The notes: generated by a model not told the origin, from the sequence alone. DNA of 64,000 bases from Paraspadella gotoi (GCA_051294375.1 CM119270.1:20293021-20357020); one strand, 5' to 3'; positions 45,859 to 58,633 are shown, counted from the stretch's first letter. Program-made: numbers and translations.

Positions 45859-47741
45859 CTTTTCTTTCTTTCTTTCTTTTTTTTGTTTTCCTTCTGTTTT
45901 CTTTCTTTATTTCTTTCCTATAACTCAATTCACGTTTCCTTGACGCGAAAAAAAAATAATGGCTTTTTGGTCCCTCGCAGAAAAGACAACAATGACGCGA
46001 CAACAACAACAAAGAACGTCTAGGCTCTAAGACCCGGGACCAAACGACCAAATGCGGACCAGACGAGCGGGATTCCTCTTTTCACCTGCTCTTTTTCTCT
46101 CCTCCCTACCTCCCTCTTCATCCTTCCCTCTTTTCCACACGCGAGCACTCACGGCTGCTCGTCCGCATGATCGCTGCCTCCAAGATTTGGTAAAAATGAG
46201 TTCATCTTGAAATGAGTCATTCACAGTTCGGGTGAATCTCGAACGCAGAATGCGTCTCCCGCTTCCATTATCTTTCTTTCTCGGCTTTCTCTCTCTCGCT
46301 CTTCTCTCTTCTTCTTCTCGTCCTCTCTCTCATCTCGTCATCTCCTCTCTTCTCGTCTCTCCGTCCGTCCTCTCTCGTTCGGGTTTGAAAAGAAAAACCA
46401 GTGGAGTCCGACGATTGAGATTTAATTAAATGTTAAAAAGAATTTAACCTGTAACTTTATTTGTTTTCTGTCTTGTAATGTATGTCAAGTGAGATTTCAT
46501 CGTTTGGAGTTTTCGAGGTGGAAGACAGGTGACCGTTTCAAAGGTTTTTTCTTTGGTGTCTGTGACCAGATTCTGAAAATTTTTTGGTATTATAATCATA
46601 TCCACCACTTATATTATAGGTCACTGTCTAAGACAAGCATTGATTGTTGAGCTTTTAAGATTTTTAAAATTTTGTTCATATTTTTCCGGATTTAATTTCT
46701 GAAATTCTCTCCTAAATATTCAATCATTTTTCTTTTTTTTGTATTTCTTGATGCTTATCCAGAAATATTTATTATTCAGCAACTGCCATGAAAAATTAAA
46801 AGATTTCAAGATTTAAAATGCCAGTTCAGTATCCTTCAAATTTGAAAAGAAATGACCTTAAAACGTTTTGTCCTTTTTTCAGGAAAAAATTATTTGCCTT
46901 TTTTATTCTCCATGCGGATGAAGGTTTAAATAATTTATTTTTATTATTTTTAAAAATGTTTTCGAATTTTTTTTTCCTTTTTTTTTTTGGTATCTTTCAG
47001 CAAACGTCGAAATTTCTTTTTTGGTCATTCTCTTCCTTTTTCGCTCTCCCTCTTTAGATAACCTACCATATTCACTCTGTCTCTCTCCCTCTCTTCGTCT
47101 CTCTGCGCTCTCTCGTCTCGGCCTCCGTCTCTCCGTGCTCTCTGCTCTCTCCTCTCTCTCTCACTCCTCTTCGAGTCTCTCTCTCTCGCCTCCTCTCGTC
47201 TCTCTCTCTCGTCTCTCGGTCTTCTCTATTCGTTTGCTCTCTCTTCTCTCTCAGACCTCTGGTTTCTTCTGGCTGTCGGTCGCTCCTCGAATACCGTCCG
47301 TTGAGCTTTCATCATCCGTCCTCCTTTATCTTCTCCCTTCTCGCCTCAACTGTCCGTTCCGTCCCACAATTTTTTCGTTCGTGAGCCCGAAAATTTTTTG
47401 ACGACTGGAGTCCGGAACATTTTTTTTCGTTTTTTTTATAATTTTCCCCAGATCATATTAGATTTTCCTTCCTCCTTTTTTTTTTTCTTTTCCTCTTTTT
47501 TTTCGCTTCCTCATTTTCTTTGTTCTTTTCTTTCTTTTCTATTTTTTTTAAATTTTGTTCATTTTTTCCAATGCTTTGTTCGTGGTTGTGAAATCTTTTT
47601 TTTTCCTCCTGGACTTTGCGGGAATCGGAAGCAAAGAAGATTTCATTAAGAATTTTTAGGATTCGAGAAGAAAAAGTAGAATCAAAATAGAAAAAATGAA
47701 GTCGGGTGTTATCTCTCCGTTCCCTCACTCGCCCTCTAAGA
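43336..47741 (+). repeat. Noisy collinear copy of 47742-51886
   Basis: In-order anchors: cagttaaaattatgagtta (43371 and 47777), gtgaaaagggtgacataggg (44227 and 48087), aattacatcgggg (44536 and 48349), gacagttcgg-type words before gtgaatctcgaac (46230 and 49898), and gtgtctgtgaccagattctg (46556 and 50192). Differences are dominated by inserted bases. GA-rich sequence at 43840-43975 and 44768-44870 lies where the downstream copy has N gaps. Confidence 0.85.
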
Positions 47742-47821
47742 GTCATTGTAAAGATTCTTTGAAAGTGAAAAAAACAGTTAAAATTATGAGTTAAATAACA
47801 ATTATTAAAGTTAAATATTCT

Positions 47822-47924
47822 NNNNNNNNNNNNNNNNNNNNNNNNNNNNNNNNNNNNNNNNNNNNNNNNNNNNNNNNNNNNNNNNNNNNNNNNNNNNNNN
47901 NNNNNNNNNNNNNNNNNNNNNNNN
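47822..47924. other. Assembly gap, 103 N
   Basis: The noisy copy has about 640 bp here (43413-44051), largely GA/CT-rich. Confidence 1.
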
Positions 47925-48079
47925 TTTAAAACTTATTGATGTTTCAAATTATTCAATTCTTTCAAGTTTTTGTCGTCGTCGTTGTCATCGTCGTCGTCGT
48001 CGTCATCGTTTCACGGCTGCAGATGACATTTGAACGAAAATCGCATCGAACATCAAAGCGGAACGAAAAGAGTGAGAGG

Positions 48080-48225
48080 GAGAGGGTGAAAAGGGTGACA
48101 TAGGGTGACAAAGTGTGGCTGAGGATGACAGAAGGTGATTGAGGGTGACAAAGGGTGACAGAGGGTGCCGAAGTGTCGCAGAGAATGACAGAAAGTAATC
48201 GAGGGTGACAAAGAATGACAAAAGA
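48080..48225. repeat. gagggtgacaaa minisatellite
   Basis: Degenerate 12-13 bp units (gggtgaca, gaatgaca, agtgtcg). A noisier version lies at 44215-44395. Confidence 0.8.
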
Positions 48226-48495
48226 AGGGTCTAAAGTTATTGAAACGTAAATTGACTTATGTTAATTACTGAGTTTCTCATGAATATGACGTAATGTTCC
48301 ACAGAATGACAAAATGGATCATTGAGAAAGTCAAATTTAAAGGAATCTAATTACATCGGGGAGAGATTTTAAGCCCAAAGCCCAAAGACCAAAGCCCAAA
48401 GCCCAAAGCCACGACGGGTCGTCGAGTCCAGATGGAACAAATTTCTGCAAAGATAAAAATATCGCGTTACCGTCTTTACTTATTAAGCGCCCCCC

Positions 48496-49006
48496 NNNNN
48501 NNNNNNNNNNNNNNNNNNNNNNNNNNNNNNNNNNNNNNNNNNNNNNNNNNNNNNNNNNNNNNNNNNNNNNNNNNNNNNNNNNNNNNNNNNNNNNNNNNNN
48601 NNNNNNNNNNNNNNNNNNNNNNNNNNNNNNNNNNNNNNNNNNNNNNNNNNNNNNNNNNNNNNNNNNNNNNNNNNNNNNNNNNNNNNNNNNNNNNNNNNNN
48701 NNNNNNNNNNNNNNNNNNNNNNNNNNNNNNNNNNNNNNNNNNNNNNNNNNNNNNNNNNNNNNNNNNNNNNNNNNNNNNNNNNNNNNNNNNNNNNNNNNNN
48801 NNNNNNNNNNNNNNNNNNNNNNNNNNNNNNNNNNNNNNNNNNNNNNNNNNNNNNNNNNNNNNNNNNNNNNNNNNNNNNNNNNNNNNNNNNNNNNNNNNNN
48901 NNNNNNNNNNNNNNNNNNNNNNNNNNNNNNNNNNNNNNNNNNNNNNNNNNNNNNNNNNNNNNNNNNNNNNNNNNNNNNNNNNNNNNNNNNNNNNNNNNNN
49001 NNNNNN
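48496..49006. other. Assembly gap, 511 N
   Basis: The noisy copy has roughly 300-350 bp here (from about 44690), mostly GA repeat. Confidence 1.
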
Positions 49007-49556
49007 GTCGGTGTATACGAAAGTAGGGAAGAGAGATAAAGAGCGATGAAAGACAGAGAGATAGAGAGAGAGAAGAGAGAGAAGAGAGAGAGCGGAGAGA
49101 AGAGAGAGACGGAGAGAGACGGAGAGAGAGAGAGAGAGAGAAGGAGAGAGAGATGAAAAATCGGGATTTCTTCCAAAAAGGTTGAGTCGAAAAAATCGAT
49201 TCTACAATCGAATGGAAAAGACGGAAATCCTGATTCGGCGATGGAATAAACTGAGTGAAAAAGTGGAACTCGGGAGGAATGAATGAAGACTCGAAGCGGA
49301 ACGAAGGAATTCGAAGAATTAACGGATGGAAATGGAACAATTAAAAGCTTTTAACAAAGTTTTTTTTTCGGCTGACTCATGCCGTCAAGTGAAAACAATG
49401 ACGATGCCATTAAAAAGTTTTTTGGGGGAAATTTTAGAGATTAAATCAAAATTTTGGGAATCGGCGTCGCGAGATGGAATTTTGAAATGGAATCTTAAAA
49501 TGGAATCTTGAAAAGGTATCATGAAAATGATTTTTGCAATCTTAGGATAATTTTTT

Positions 49557-49620
<64 letters not shown>

Positions 49621-49648
49621 TTTTTCTTTCTTTCTTTCTTTCTTTCTT
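49557..49648. repeat. (TTTC)n tetranucleotide
   Basis: About 22 units with one T-rich interruption at 49620-49625. The noisy copy is a long irregular T/C tract at 45630-45920. Confidence 0.95.
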
Positions 49649-49738
49649 TTTGTTTTCTTGTTTTCTTTCTTTATTTCTTTCAATAAACTTATTCACGTTT
49701 CTTGACGCGAAAAAAAATCTGCTTTTTGCCCCAGAAAA

Positions 49739-49782
49739 GACAACAATGACGACAACAACAACAACAACAACGACAACGACCA
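49739..49782. repeat. (AAC)n triplet run
   Basis: caacaacaac with gac interruptions. Confidence 0.9.
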
Positions 49783-49942
49783 AGATGCGACAGACAGCGA
49801 TTCCTCACCTGCTCTTCCTCCTACCCCTCCTCTTCATCCTCCTCTTCCACCTGCTCGTCCGCATTCGCTCCTCAGATTTGTAAATGAGTCATCACAGTTC
49901 GGGTGAATCTCGAACCCAGAATCGTCTCACGCTCATTATCTT

Positions 49943-49949
<7 letters not shown>

Positions 49950-49984
<35 letters not shown>

Positions 49985-50032
49985 GTCTCTCTCTCTCTCT
50001 TCCTCTCCTCCCGTCTCTTCTCTCTCTCTCTC
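49950..50032. repeat. (CT)n tract
   Basis: CT dinucleotide with cccgt interruptions. Confidence 0.9.
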
Positions 50033-50649
50033 TCGGGCCGTTAAACGAAAAAACAGTGAGTCCGACGATGAGATTTATTAAATTTAAAAAGATTTAACTT
50101 AACTTTATTTGTTTTCTTTAATTAATGTCACTTTGTCATCGTTTGGATTTTCGAGGTGAGAAGGTGAACCGATTTTCAAAGGTTTTTCTTGTGTCTGTGA
50201 CCAGATTCTGAAATTGGGTATCATATTCATATCACATTCATATTATATTCTGTCTAAACAAGCATTGATTGTTAGCTTTTAAGATAAAATTTTGTTCATT
50301 TCCCGATTTAATTTCTGAGAAATCTCTCTAAATATCAATCATTTTTCTTTTTTTTTTATTTCTTGATCTTATCAAAATTACTATTCACTGCCATTAAAAA
50401 TTAAAAGATTTCTAGATTTAAAATCCATCAAGATCTCAAATTGAAAAAAAAAATGATGAAAACAATTTTTTTTATAAATTCTTTGCCTTTTCTATTAATA
50501 GAAAAGGCGATGAAGGTTTAAATTTATTTTATTATTTTTAAAAATTGTTTTCGAATTTTTTTCCCTTTTTTTTTGTTTCTTTCACAAGCGTCGAAATTCT
50601 TTTTTGTCATTCTCTATCCTTTTTTCCTCTCTTTTACCTACCCATATTC

Positions 50650-50753
<104 letters not shown>

Positions 50754-51021
50754 ACTCTCAATCTCTCTCAGACTCGTCTCTGTCTCGCTCTCAATACCGT
50801 CCGTCCTTCATCCTTTCCTTTATCTTCTCCCTCAACTTTTCTTCGTCCCAAAATTTTTGACCCCAACTTTTTTCCTTTTTTTCTATTTTCCTTTCTTTTC
50901 TTTTTTTCTTTTCTTTTTTTGTCTTTTCTCTCCTTTTCTTTTTTTATTTTAAATCTTTCATTTTTTCATCTTTGTCGTTGTTGTGATTTTTTTCCGCGAC
51001 TGCGGAACTCGAAGCAAAAAA

Positions 51022-51789
51022 NNNNNNNNNNNNNNNNNNNNNNNNNNNNNNNNNNNNNNNNNNNNNNNNNNNNNNNNNNNNNNNNNNNNNNNNNNNNNNN
51101 NNNNNNNNNNNNNNNNNNNNNNNNNNNNNNNNNNNNNNNNNNNNNNNNNNNNNNNNNNNNNNNNNNNNNNNNNNNNNNNNNNNNNNNNNNNNNNNNNNNN
51201 NNNNNNNNNNNNNNNNNNNNNNNNNNNNNNNNNNNNNNNNNNNNNNNNNNNNNNNNNNNNNNNNNNNNNNNNNNNNNNNNNNNNNNNNNNNNNNNNNNNN
51301 NNNNNNNNNNNNNNNNNNNNNNNNNNNNNNNNNNNNNNNNNNNNNNNNNNNNNNNNNNNNNNNNNNNNNNNNNNNNNNNNNNNNNNNNNNNNNNNNNNNN
51401 NNNNNNNNNNNNNNNNNNNNNNNNNNNNNNNNNNNNNNNNNNNNNNNNNNNNNNNNNNNNNNNNNNNNNNNNNNNNNNNNNNNNNNNNNNNNNNNNNNNN
51501 NNNNNNNNNNNNNNNNNNNNNNNNNNNNNNNNNNNNNNNNNNNNNNNNNNNNNNNNNNNNNNNNNNNNNNNNNNNNNNNNNNNNNNNNNNNNNNNNNNNN
51601 NNNNNNNNNNNNNNNNNNNNNNNNNNNNNNNNNNNNNNNNNNNNNNNNNNNNNNNNNNNNNNNNNNNNNNNNNNNNNNNNNNNNNNNNNNNNNNNNNNNN
51701 NNNNNNNNNNNNNNNNNNNNNNNNNNNNNNNNNNNNNNNNNNNNNNNNNNNNNNNNNNNNNNNNNNNNNNNNNNNNNNNNNNNNNNNNN
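51022..51789. other. Assembly gap, 768 N
   Basis: The noisy copy joins the two flanks with almost no intervening sequence (about 47626-47650), so the gap size looks overestimated. Confidence 1.
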
Positions 51790-51886
51790 GCATAAAAAGA
51801 GTTCATAAGAATTTTGAGGATCGAAAAGAAATAGGAAATCAAAGAAAAATTGAATCGTTTATCTCTCCCCCTCTCCCTCTAACCCC

Positions 51887-51997
51887 CTCCCCACCCCCCT
51901 TAAATTTCCCCAACCACCCCACCCCTTCCCCTCTATCACCAACTACTCTCCTAATCCACTCCACGCCACGCCCAACCGTCGATTCTAACCCAATAAC

Positions 51998-52037
<40 letters not shown>

Positions 52038-52500
52038 ATCCCGCTTTTATCTCTCGTCGCAACGAATATTTTTTTCCGCAAATCTGTCGCTCGTTCACAG
52101 TGGGAGTCGAGTTAGTAAATAGCCCGTGACAGATTTCATAATTCATGTCAACTTACATTCAATCATGAGTCTTGTATTATCTTATGTATAACATGTAGCT
52201 CGGTTGTATGAAGATCAATGAAATATTGAAATAATAAACATTTTCTACAATCAATTTTAAAAGAGTTTTTTACATTTGCTGATTCTCGGCTAAAATTTTA
52301 ATGATTTGACCCTCAAACGTGAAAAAAAAGGTTATAAAAGTCCAATGATAATTTAATGTGAATTTCACTCACACTTTGGCGTGAATCCTCGAACCTCGAA
52401 TCCTTGAAATCCGTGAAATCCGTGAAGTTTGGAGGAGAAAATTTTAGTTTTATGAACTCATTTCCAGGTTTGATTTCACCATCAACGAATTTTCTCTCTC
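51887..52500. other. Non-coding with a short GA tract
   Basis: C-rich at 51870-51975, GA at 52002-52031, then AT-rich. tccttgaaatccgtgaaatc is a short local repeat near 52400. No gene. Confidence 0.5.
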
Positions 52501-52700
52501 TCTCTCTCTCTCTCNNNNNNNNNNNNNNNNNNNNNNNNNNNNNNNNNNNNNNNNNNNNNNNNNNNNNNNNNNNNNNNNNNNNNNNNNNNNNNNNNNNNNN
52601 NNNNNNNNNNNNNNNNNNNNNNNNNNNNNNNNNNNNNNNNNNNNNNNNNNNNNNNNNNNNNNNNNNNNNNNNNNNNNNNNNNNNNNNNNNNNNNNNNNNN
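52494..52700. repeat. (CT)n entering a 186-N gap
   Basis: CT repeat to 52514, N at 52515-52700, then agaga. CT is seen on the left and GA on the right. Confidence 0.95.
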
Positions 52701-53137
52701 AGAGACCGCCACAAAAAAAAGTGTTGCTAATTCAAACGTTAATAGCTTCTTATTGAGAAAGTTGTGTAAGAAACGATTCTTGGTTATTCATGGGTTTTTG
52801 AAAAGAATCGAATTATGGGATTAAAAGGTAACAGTTATTTAAACAACAACAACAACGACTACTCTCTGAATCAAACAATGGAACCGAGGTACAATCGTCA
52901 TGGCATCGCGTTTCGACCCTAGCAACCCAACGACCGATGGAACAAACTTTTCGGTTCCAATCAGGTTTTTGTTTTGTTTCTAAAAAAAGAATTTTTTTTC
53001 TTTCGTTTTGTTTCGTTGAATGAAATCTTAGGTTCAGATGGATGACCATGAATTTTTTTTTTCTCCTGAGACTTGGAACAATTTTTCGGTCAGCTGTTGG
53101 GGGATGGACTAAAGTGGATGAAAATGAAGACGACGAC

Positions 53138-53169
<32 letters not shown>

Positions 53170-53264
53170 CGACGTCGACAATAACTATGATTTCGTTGCA
53201 GTCAAAGAGAATGAGGAAACGAGGTCAGTACAATAAATGCGGAATATTGGTTCTGCTTATGTTG
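52701..53264. other. Non-coding with (GAC)n run
   Basis: GAC triplets at 53131-53178 make poly-Asp or poly-Thr frames. No gene. Confidence 0.5.
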
Positions 53265-53437
53265 NNNNNNNNNNNNNNNNNNNNNNNNNNNNNNNNNNNN
53301 NNNNNNNNNNNNNNNNNNNNNNNNNNNNNNNNNNNNNNNNNNNNNNNNNNNNNNNNNNNNNNNNNNNNNNNNNNNNNNNNNNNNNNNNNNNNNNNNNNNN
53401 NNNNNNNNNNNNNNNNNNNNNNNNNNNNNNNNNNNNN
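53265..53437. other. Assembly gap, 173 N
   Basis: Undetermined bases, no repeat on either edge. Confidence 1.
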
Positions 53438-53601
53438 TGATCGAGATGAATTCGGCAAGAAAAAATCCATCGCATCCACCAATGATCCGGATTTACAACC
53501 TTCTGGTTCCATTGCATTGCATTCCAGGACAAAGAAGAAGAGAAGGCGAGAGTGAACGACAGACGTTGAACAAAGAGACCGGTCAGATTACCTTGAGACA
53601 G

Positions 53602-53767
53602 NNNNNNNNNNNNNNNNNNNNNNNNNNNNNNNNNNNNNNNNNNNNNNNNNNNNNNNNNNNNNNNNNNNNNNNNNNNNNNNNNNNNNNNNNNNNNNNNNNN
53701 NNNNNNNNNNNNNNNNNNNNNNNNNNNNNNNNNNNNNNNNNNNNNNNNNNNNNNNNNNNNNNNNNNN
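53602..53767. other. Assembly gap, 166 N
   Basis: Undetermined bases. The short island before it (53438-53601) has an open frame without recognised homology. Confidence 1.
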
Positions 53768-54498
53768 AGCCAGACGGGCTCGGATTCGGGTTACCTCTTC
53801 GAATTTCCCTTAATCGCTTTTACGGTGGCACGAGAGTGAATTCTCGTTGGGGAGAGAAAAAAAAAGAGGGAGAAAGGAAAAGAAAGGATAAGAAAAGGAA
53901 AAGAAAAGGAAAAGATAGAGAAAAAAAAGACAGAAAAATAAACTGTTATTCTTTGGAAAATAAATAAAATGTTATGCTTTGGACCTTAAAAGAAATTCTG
54001 TGACAAGAATTAAAATTACTTTAACGTTAAACAACAAAAAAACATAATTTTTACAATATTTATTATGAAAAACAATATATTTTTTTTAAATTAACCCCCC
54101 ACCTCGCCCTCACAAGCTCCTCGTCCTTCTCTCCCTCGTCCGCTCTTCACCTTAAGTCCTTTGTCCGCTTCCTCGAGGCGATTCGCCCGTCTGGTGTCCG
54201 ACTCGACTTTCCTTTGTCCGACTCAAGAGTCACACGTCCTTCGTCCGTTCGTTTCCTTCGCCCGGTGCCACGCGTCTCCTCAACAATTTCTTTGTCAGCT
54301 TCATTCTCCCCCGCGGCCCCCTGAACGTCTGGACACTCTGCCCCTTTGCCCGGCGCCCAACGTCCCTGGCACGCGGCCATCAAAAGCCTTTGCGGCTCAT
54401 TTTTTTACAGCCCGAGGGGATCGGCCCTTCTGTTTGCGTGGATTCCCTTGTACGCAACAAATATCTCTTATGTTTCCGGACGATCAACTAAGTGCAAT
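53768..54498. other. Non-coding; gtccg-rich stretch
   Basis: AAAAG-rich purines at 53860-53935. GTCCG/GTCCGAC words repeat at 54120-54260, a degenerate short repeat. The GC-rich block to 54480 has no recognised product. Confidence 0.45.
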
Positions 54499-54653
54499 NN
54501 NNNNNNNNNNNNNNNNNNNNNNNNNNNNNNNNNNNNNNNNNNNNNNNNNNNNNNNNNNNNNNNNNNNNNNNNNNNNNNNNNNNNNNNNNNNNNNNNNNNN
54601 NNNNNNNNNNNNNNNNNNNNNNNNNNNNNNNNNNNNNNNNNNNNNNNNNNNNN
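54499..54653. other. Assembly gap, 155 N
   Basis: The last gap in the window. The remaining 9.3 kb is gapless. Confidence 1.
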
Positions 54654-54963
54654 TCAAACTTTGCTTTGTTTAAAATTTATTGGTCCGTTTGAAGTCTCTG
54701 AATTCGAACCCTCTCTCTCTCTCTTTCTCCATCGATCTTTCTTTCTCTCTCTCTTTCTCCCTATCTCTCTCTCTATCTTTCCGCTTCTACGACTCCCAAT
54801 CTGTCCCAACGCCGCCACCAGTTTCTGCCTCGCGGCGTCACGTGTTAATCGCACGCAGCGCCACGTGCGTGCGAGTATCGATTACGCGACGGGTCTCACG
54901 TGCGAAGGGAGACCGAGCGACGGTGGGGACGCGAGGCCTGAGTTTCTCTCCTCTCTCTCTCTC

Positions 54964-54995
<32 letters not shown>

Positions 54996-55220
54996 CCTCT
55001 TCTTTCTCTCTCCTCTCCTGGTCTGCGTCTGTCCGTCCTCTCATCTTTGTCATCGCGCGACAAGAAAAAATCAACTTATCTTCTTTTTAAATGTCCGATT
55101 TTTCAATCCAATTTTCGATTTTGAGGCCAAAATTATCGATGTTGCCAAAAAAAAAATTTGAGAAAATCTATATTCGAAAATCAATTTCGCTGAATAATCC
55201 CCCTCTCTCTCTCTCTGTCG
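54654..55220. repeat. CT-rich tracts with a GC-rich spacer
   Basis: CT-rich at 54710-54780 and 54944-55020. The spacer contains GCCACGTGCGTGCG (E-box core CACGTG at 54861) and TCACGTG words. Confidence 0.75.
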
Positions 55221-56280
55221 TATCTCGCTCCAAACCTTGAAAATAAAAATCCGGCAAAGAAATTTCGTTGCCGGAATAAAAAAATAAATTAATTCAGTTT
55301 TGGTTTTGTGAAAAACTATATAAGATACACAAAAATAAAATTATTAAAAAAATTTGTGAATTGTTTATATCATTCATCAAATTTTTTTATCCGAGACCAG
55401 TTAGATGTTTTCTGACAGAATAGAAAAAAACAAAAAAAAAGAAAAAATTAGAAAATAAATGTTTAAATAATTCGGGGGGAAAATGAATTTGTAACTTTCA
55501 GCTTTTGAATGAGAATGAAATGGCCGCAGCGCAGCGCGGCCAAGGCGGAGGCGGCGTCTACGGTGGCGGGGGGCGTGTTATTGTCACGTCACAAAAGTTT
55601 GTTTCTTTCTTTTTTTATTTTTAAAAAAAAAAAAGGAAAAAGTTAAAATCTACGCATGACGTCTTCTTAGTTCTTTGAATATCATTTGAAACAAAAGCGT
55701 GAATCACTTAGTGAATCACTTAGATGACACTTATGCTTAGTCCAAGCGCCCCCCACACCTCTCCTTCCTATTCTCTGGACATCACTTTCCTTTTCTTGAA
55801 TTTTTTCATAAAAAAATTATTTTTCCTTAAAATTCACCATTATTCTTCTTATCTCATAAAGTTTTTCAATCACAACAAAATTAACGCAAAACTTTCATTT
55901 ATTTTTAATTATCTCTGAATTATGTTAAAAGGAGTTTTAAATTTATTTACTTTCTCACTTTTAGCATTCAAAAATCGAACACCTCAACTTTCTTAATCTC
56001 TACATCCTTAAGCACACCATCAACCTCTCGCGAGCACCATCCATCCAACCGGACGTCGAACACAGGAAAAAAAAAAGAAGGAAAAAAAAATAAAGAAAAA
56101 AAAAAAATTAAAAAACAATTCGCCTTCCTCCTCCTAGTCGTTCTTTCTCACCACATTTTTTTTCTCCTCGCCAACTTCCTTCCTCTATTGCCTTCCCTCA
56201 TCTTCTCTCTCCTCCTCTCTGCTCTCTCCTTCTCCTCTCTCTCTCTCCTGCTCCAACCACTCCTCTCTCTCTCTCATTCT
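55221..56280. other. AT-rich non-coding, pyrimidine-rich at the end
   Basis: A short GC-rich patch at 55518-55575 (ggccgcagcgcagcgcggcc and ggcggaggcggcg) stands out. CT-rich at 56200-56275. No gene. Confidence 0.5.
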
Positions 56281-56317
56281 TCATCATTTCGCCGTTTCCA
56301 TCTCATGTTACGTACAG

Positions 56318-56374
56318 CACGAGTACACGGTTCCTAAATCGCACAAACCTGCCACCCTCCCCTGCGAGGTACAG
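56318..56374 (+). CDS. Possible 57-bp exon, Ig-domain-like
   Basis: A long pyrimidine-rich stretch and TACGTACAG precede it, and CAG/GTGAGG follows, so both splice signals are plausible. The 19 codons read HEYTVPKSHKPATLPCEVQ. The PATLPCEV part resembles the B-strand and first cysteine of an immunoglobulin domain. The frame stays open through the putative donor to about 56494. The segment is too short to identify, no partner exon was recognised, and sequence errors are likely here. Confidence 0.2.
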
Positions 56375-56660
56375 GTGAGGATGACCGTAAACCCTCAAGT
56401 CCTCGTTCCATGCCCTGACCCTTCTAAGCCTCAGGGGGCCACAGAAGTTGCGGATAAGTCTTCAGCCCACTTAGTCGCCTTACCCCACATATATTAATTA
56501 ATTATTATCATTTAATCGTTGTCTCGTAGTCTAGCTCGATAAACTCAATGCTACGAGCAGGTTAATCGGCTCGTCCCACCGTAACTTCCTAAGCAGCCAC
56601 AGAGCTCGATCCCCGGACCTTAAATAATAAACTTTCCATCGGCTCCAAGAAACATCCTCT
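56375..56660 (+). repeat. Putative dispersed repeat, copy 2
   Basis: Collinear short blocks shared with the minus strand of 2165-1981, followed from 56532 by a version of the agctcgataaactca..ctcgtccc segment also seen near 3400 and 58907. Confidence 0.35.
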
Positions 56661-56859
56661 CGTCGAATGTTCGGCCTTAATCGTACAGTCATTATTCCAT
56701 GTCAACTTATTACCAGTAAAATTAACTACAAACTATATGAGATAGTAAACTACAATTGCATTATAAGTAAACCAAATCTTACCCCACACTCCAGGCCTCA
56801 GCATAAACCTCACGATCTCTCCACCCTCCTAACTATCTTCCCGTCCCATGGATTGCTCT

Positions 56860-57130
56860 CTCAGCGAAGTCCATCCTGGCCACAGAGCGCGCCTTCCGGG
56901 CGCCCGCCGAAGAACCAGCCGTCGCCGCCATTGGATCCGTAGCGCCGCTAGAGTTCGCGCGTTTTGACGACCGCCTTTTTCGTCGTCAAGAAGGTCGTCC
57001 GTAACAGACAGCCAGTCGTCCAGGTGAGATCTTTAAAGATTGAACGCGCTGGAAAGGCGCGCCGCTGCAGCTTGAGCGCGGAACGGCAGGCCGCGAGCGC
57101 GCGATGCGGGAAAATGGGCGAGGAGAGAGT
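56860..57130 (+). other. GC-rich island, possible promoter or 5' exon
   Basis: CpG-rich with GCGCGCC, CGCCGCCATTGG (a YY1-like GCCGCCAT word overlapping an inverted CCAAT box) and a donor-like CCAG/GTGAGAT at 57020-57029. No ATG-initiated conserved protein was seen, so this is at most a candidate transcription start region. Confidence 0.2.
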
Positions 57131-57320
57131 ATGCAGAGGGAGAGAGAGAAAAAAAAAGAGGATGAGAAGAGATCATGATAAATGGAAGAATCTCGAAGTC
57201 AAGAAAATGAAAAAAAGAAAAGAGATTTTCAATAAAAGCTATGCCATCGGCAACGAAGAAACGTGCTTTTTTAACGACTTGCGTTGCATGAAATAAGATA
57301 TTTCAATTATTTAATTTTAA

Positions 57321-57605
57321 TATGGGGTATTTTAACCAGTATTTTTTTAATTTTTACATTTATTTTTTTCAATTTTATAAATGCGGTTTAACAGTATTTT
57401 TTATTACATTTATTTTTTTTTCCATTTATAGATTGAGGTTTAACATATTTTTTTTTATTTACACTTTTTTTCATTTTATTATGGGGTTTTCAACATATTT
57501 TTTTAATTTTACATTGTATTTTTTTCACTTTTATTATTGGGGTCAACAGTTTTTTATTTATTTACATTTTATTTCTGTGGGTTTAAACAGATTTTTTCTT
57601 TCCTT
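57321..57605 (+). repeat. AT-rich tandem repeat of about 50-57 bp
   Basis: Five to six units each begin with (a)tggggttt(a)aaca and continue with T-rich sequence and ttacattt. Units differ mainly in T-run length. Confidence 0.75.
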
Positions 57606-58555
57606 ATATTACATACGATCTCTGATGGATCTGTTGCTTATGAAGTCTTTCATAATTGTTTTACGACTAGCATTGTTTGTTCTATAAAATGCAGATTTTT
57701 TTCTTATCATTAGATTAAAACAAAATAAAAAGTGTGAAAAGCAAAATAATTTAATAGATTTGTCGAAAATTGAGCAATATGAACGTATAAATATAATTAT
57801 AGTATATTTTACTGGTTTATATTTTTCTCTTTCATATTTAATATTAACACTCTTGTTATTTTAATTCCTGAGTTTTGTTATCTGTACCGCTGACAAAGAA
57901 GCAGAAAATATGAAGAGTAAGAAATGCTAGACGCGAACAAAAAATAAAGACGTGGTGAGATGTCAGACTAATGTCAATAGCCGAGAGAGAAAGCGAGCGG
58001 ATAGTTGAAGCGATCTTCGATATGTAGAAGCAGGTGGAGAATTGCGACCCGAGAGGTAATTCGCGTGCGAGAAAACTCGCCGAGCGCTCTCAAAAAGCGC
58101 GTAAAAGTTTGCCGAGATAGTAATCTAAAAAATTATAAAGAAACAAACAGAAAAAAAAAATCGTAACAGTCACATTAAAATACATAACAATTTACATGTT
58201 AAGTATACATATTTGAAAAAAAATTGGATGTTCGAGTTCGAACCGAAACAGTTTATCAACATTATTTTATATCTAAGACAATATAGATAATAAATAAAAC
58301 GAACAAAAAAAGAAATCTACACGTGTTAAAAAAACCCTAAGTAAATTTTTTCACAATTATTAATTTTATATGCTATATGCATTTTATAAATTTGCTTAGT
58401 GACAAAAACACTTTAGCAAAAATCGTAACAAATATTATTTCGAAAAAAACAAAAGGACAAATCACCGAATTTTCTCAATTGAGTCGAAGCGACGACTTAA
58501 ATAGTTTTCTATGAGACGCGAAAAAAAACGCGCAAGACAGACACGATCGCGTTCA
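57606..58555. other. AT-rich non-coding
   Basis: No gene recognised. Confidence 0.5.
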
Positions 58556-58556
58556 T

Positions 58557-58596
<40 letters not shown>

Positions 58597-58633
58597 CTTC
58601 CTCTCTCTTTCTCGTCTCTCTCTCTTCCACTTT
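58556..58633. repeat. (CT)n tract
   Basis: CT dinucleotide with ttctc interruptions. Confidence 0.9.

Noticed and set aside
53529-53601. Possible next Serrate exon (frame reading SERQTLNKETGQITLRQ before a gap)
   Set aside because: QTL...TG resembles the Jagged segment before the DSL domain, but the conserved Trp and the preceding IE..SHSG-like motif are absent, the acceptor is weak, and the sequence after the gap shows no DSL or EGF cysteines.
54147-54383. Charged minus-strand open frame (KRTDEGRVTLESDKGK)
   Set aside because: It overlaps a degenerate GTCCG repeat, has no recognisable domain and no splice or start context.
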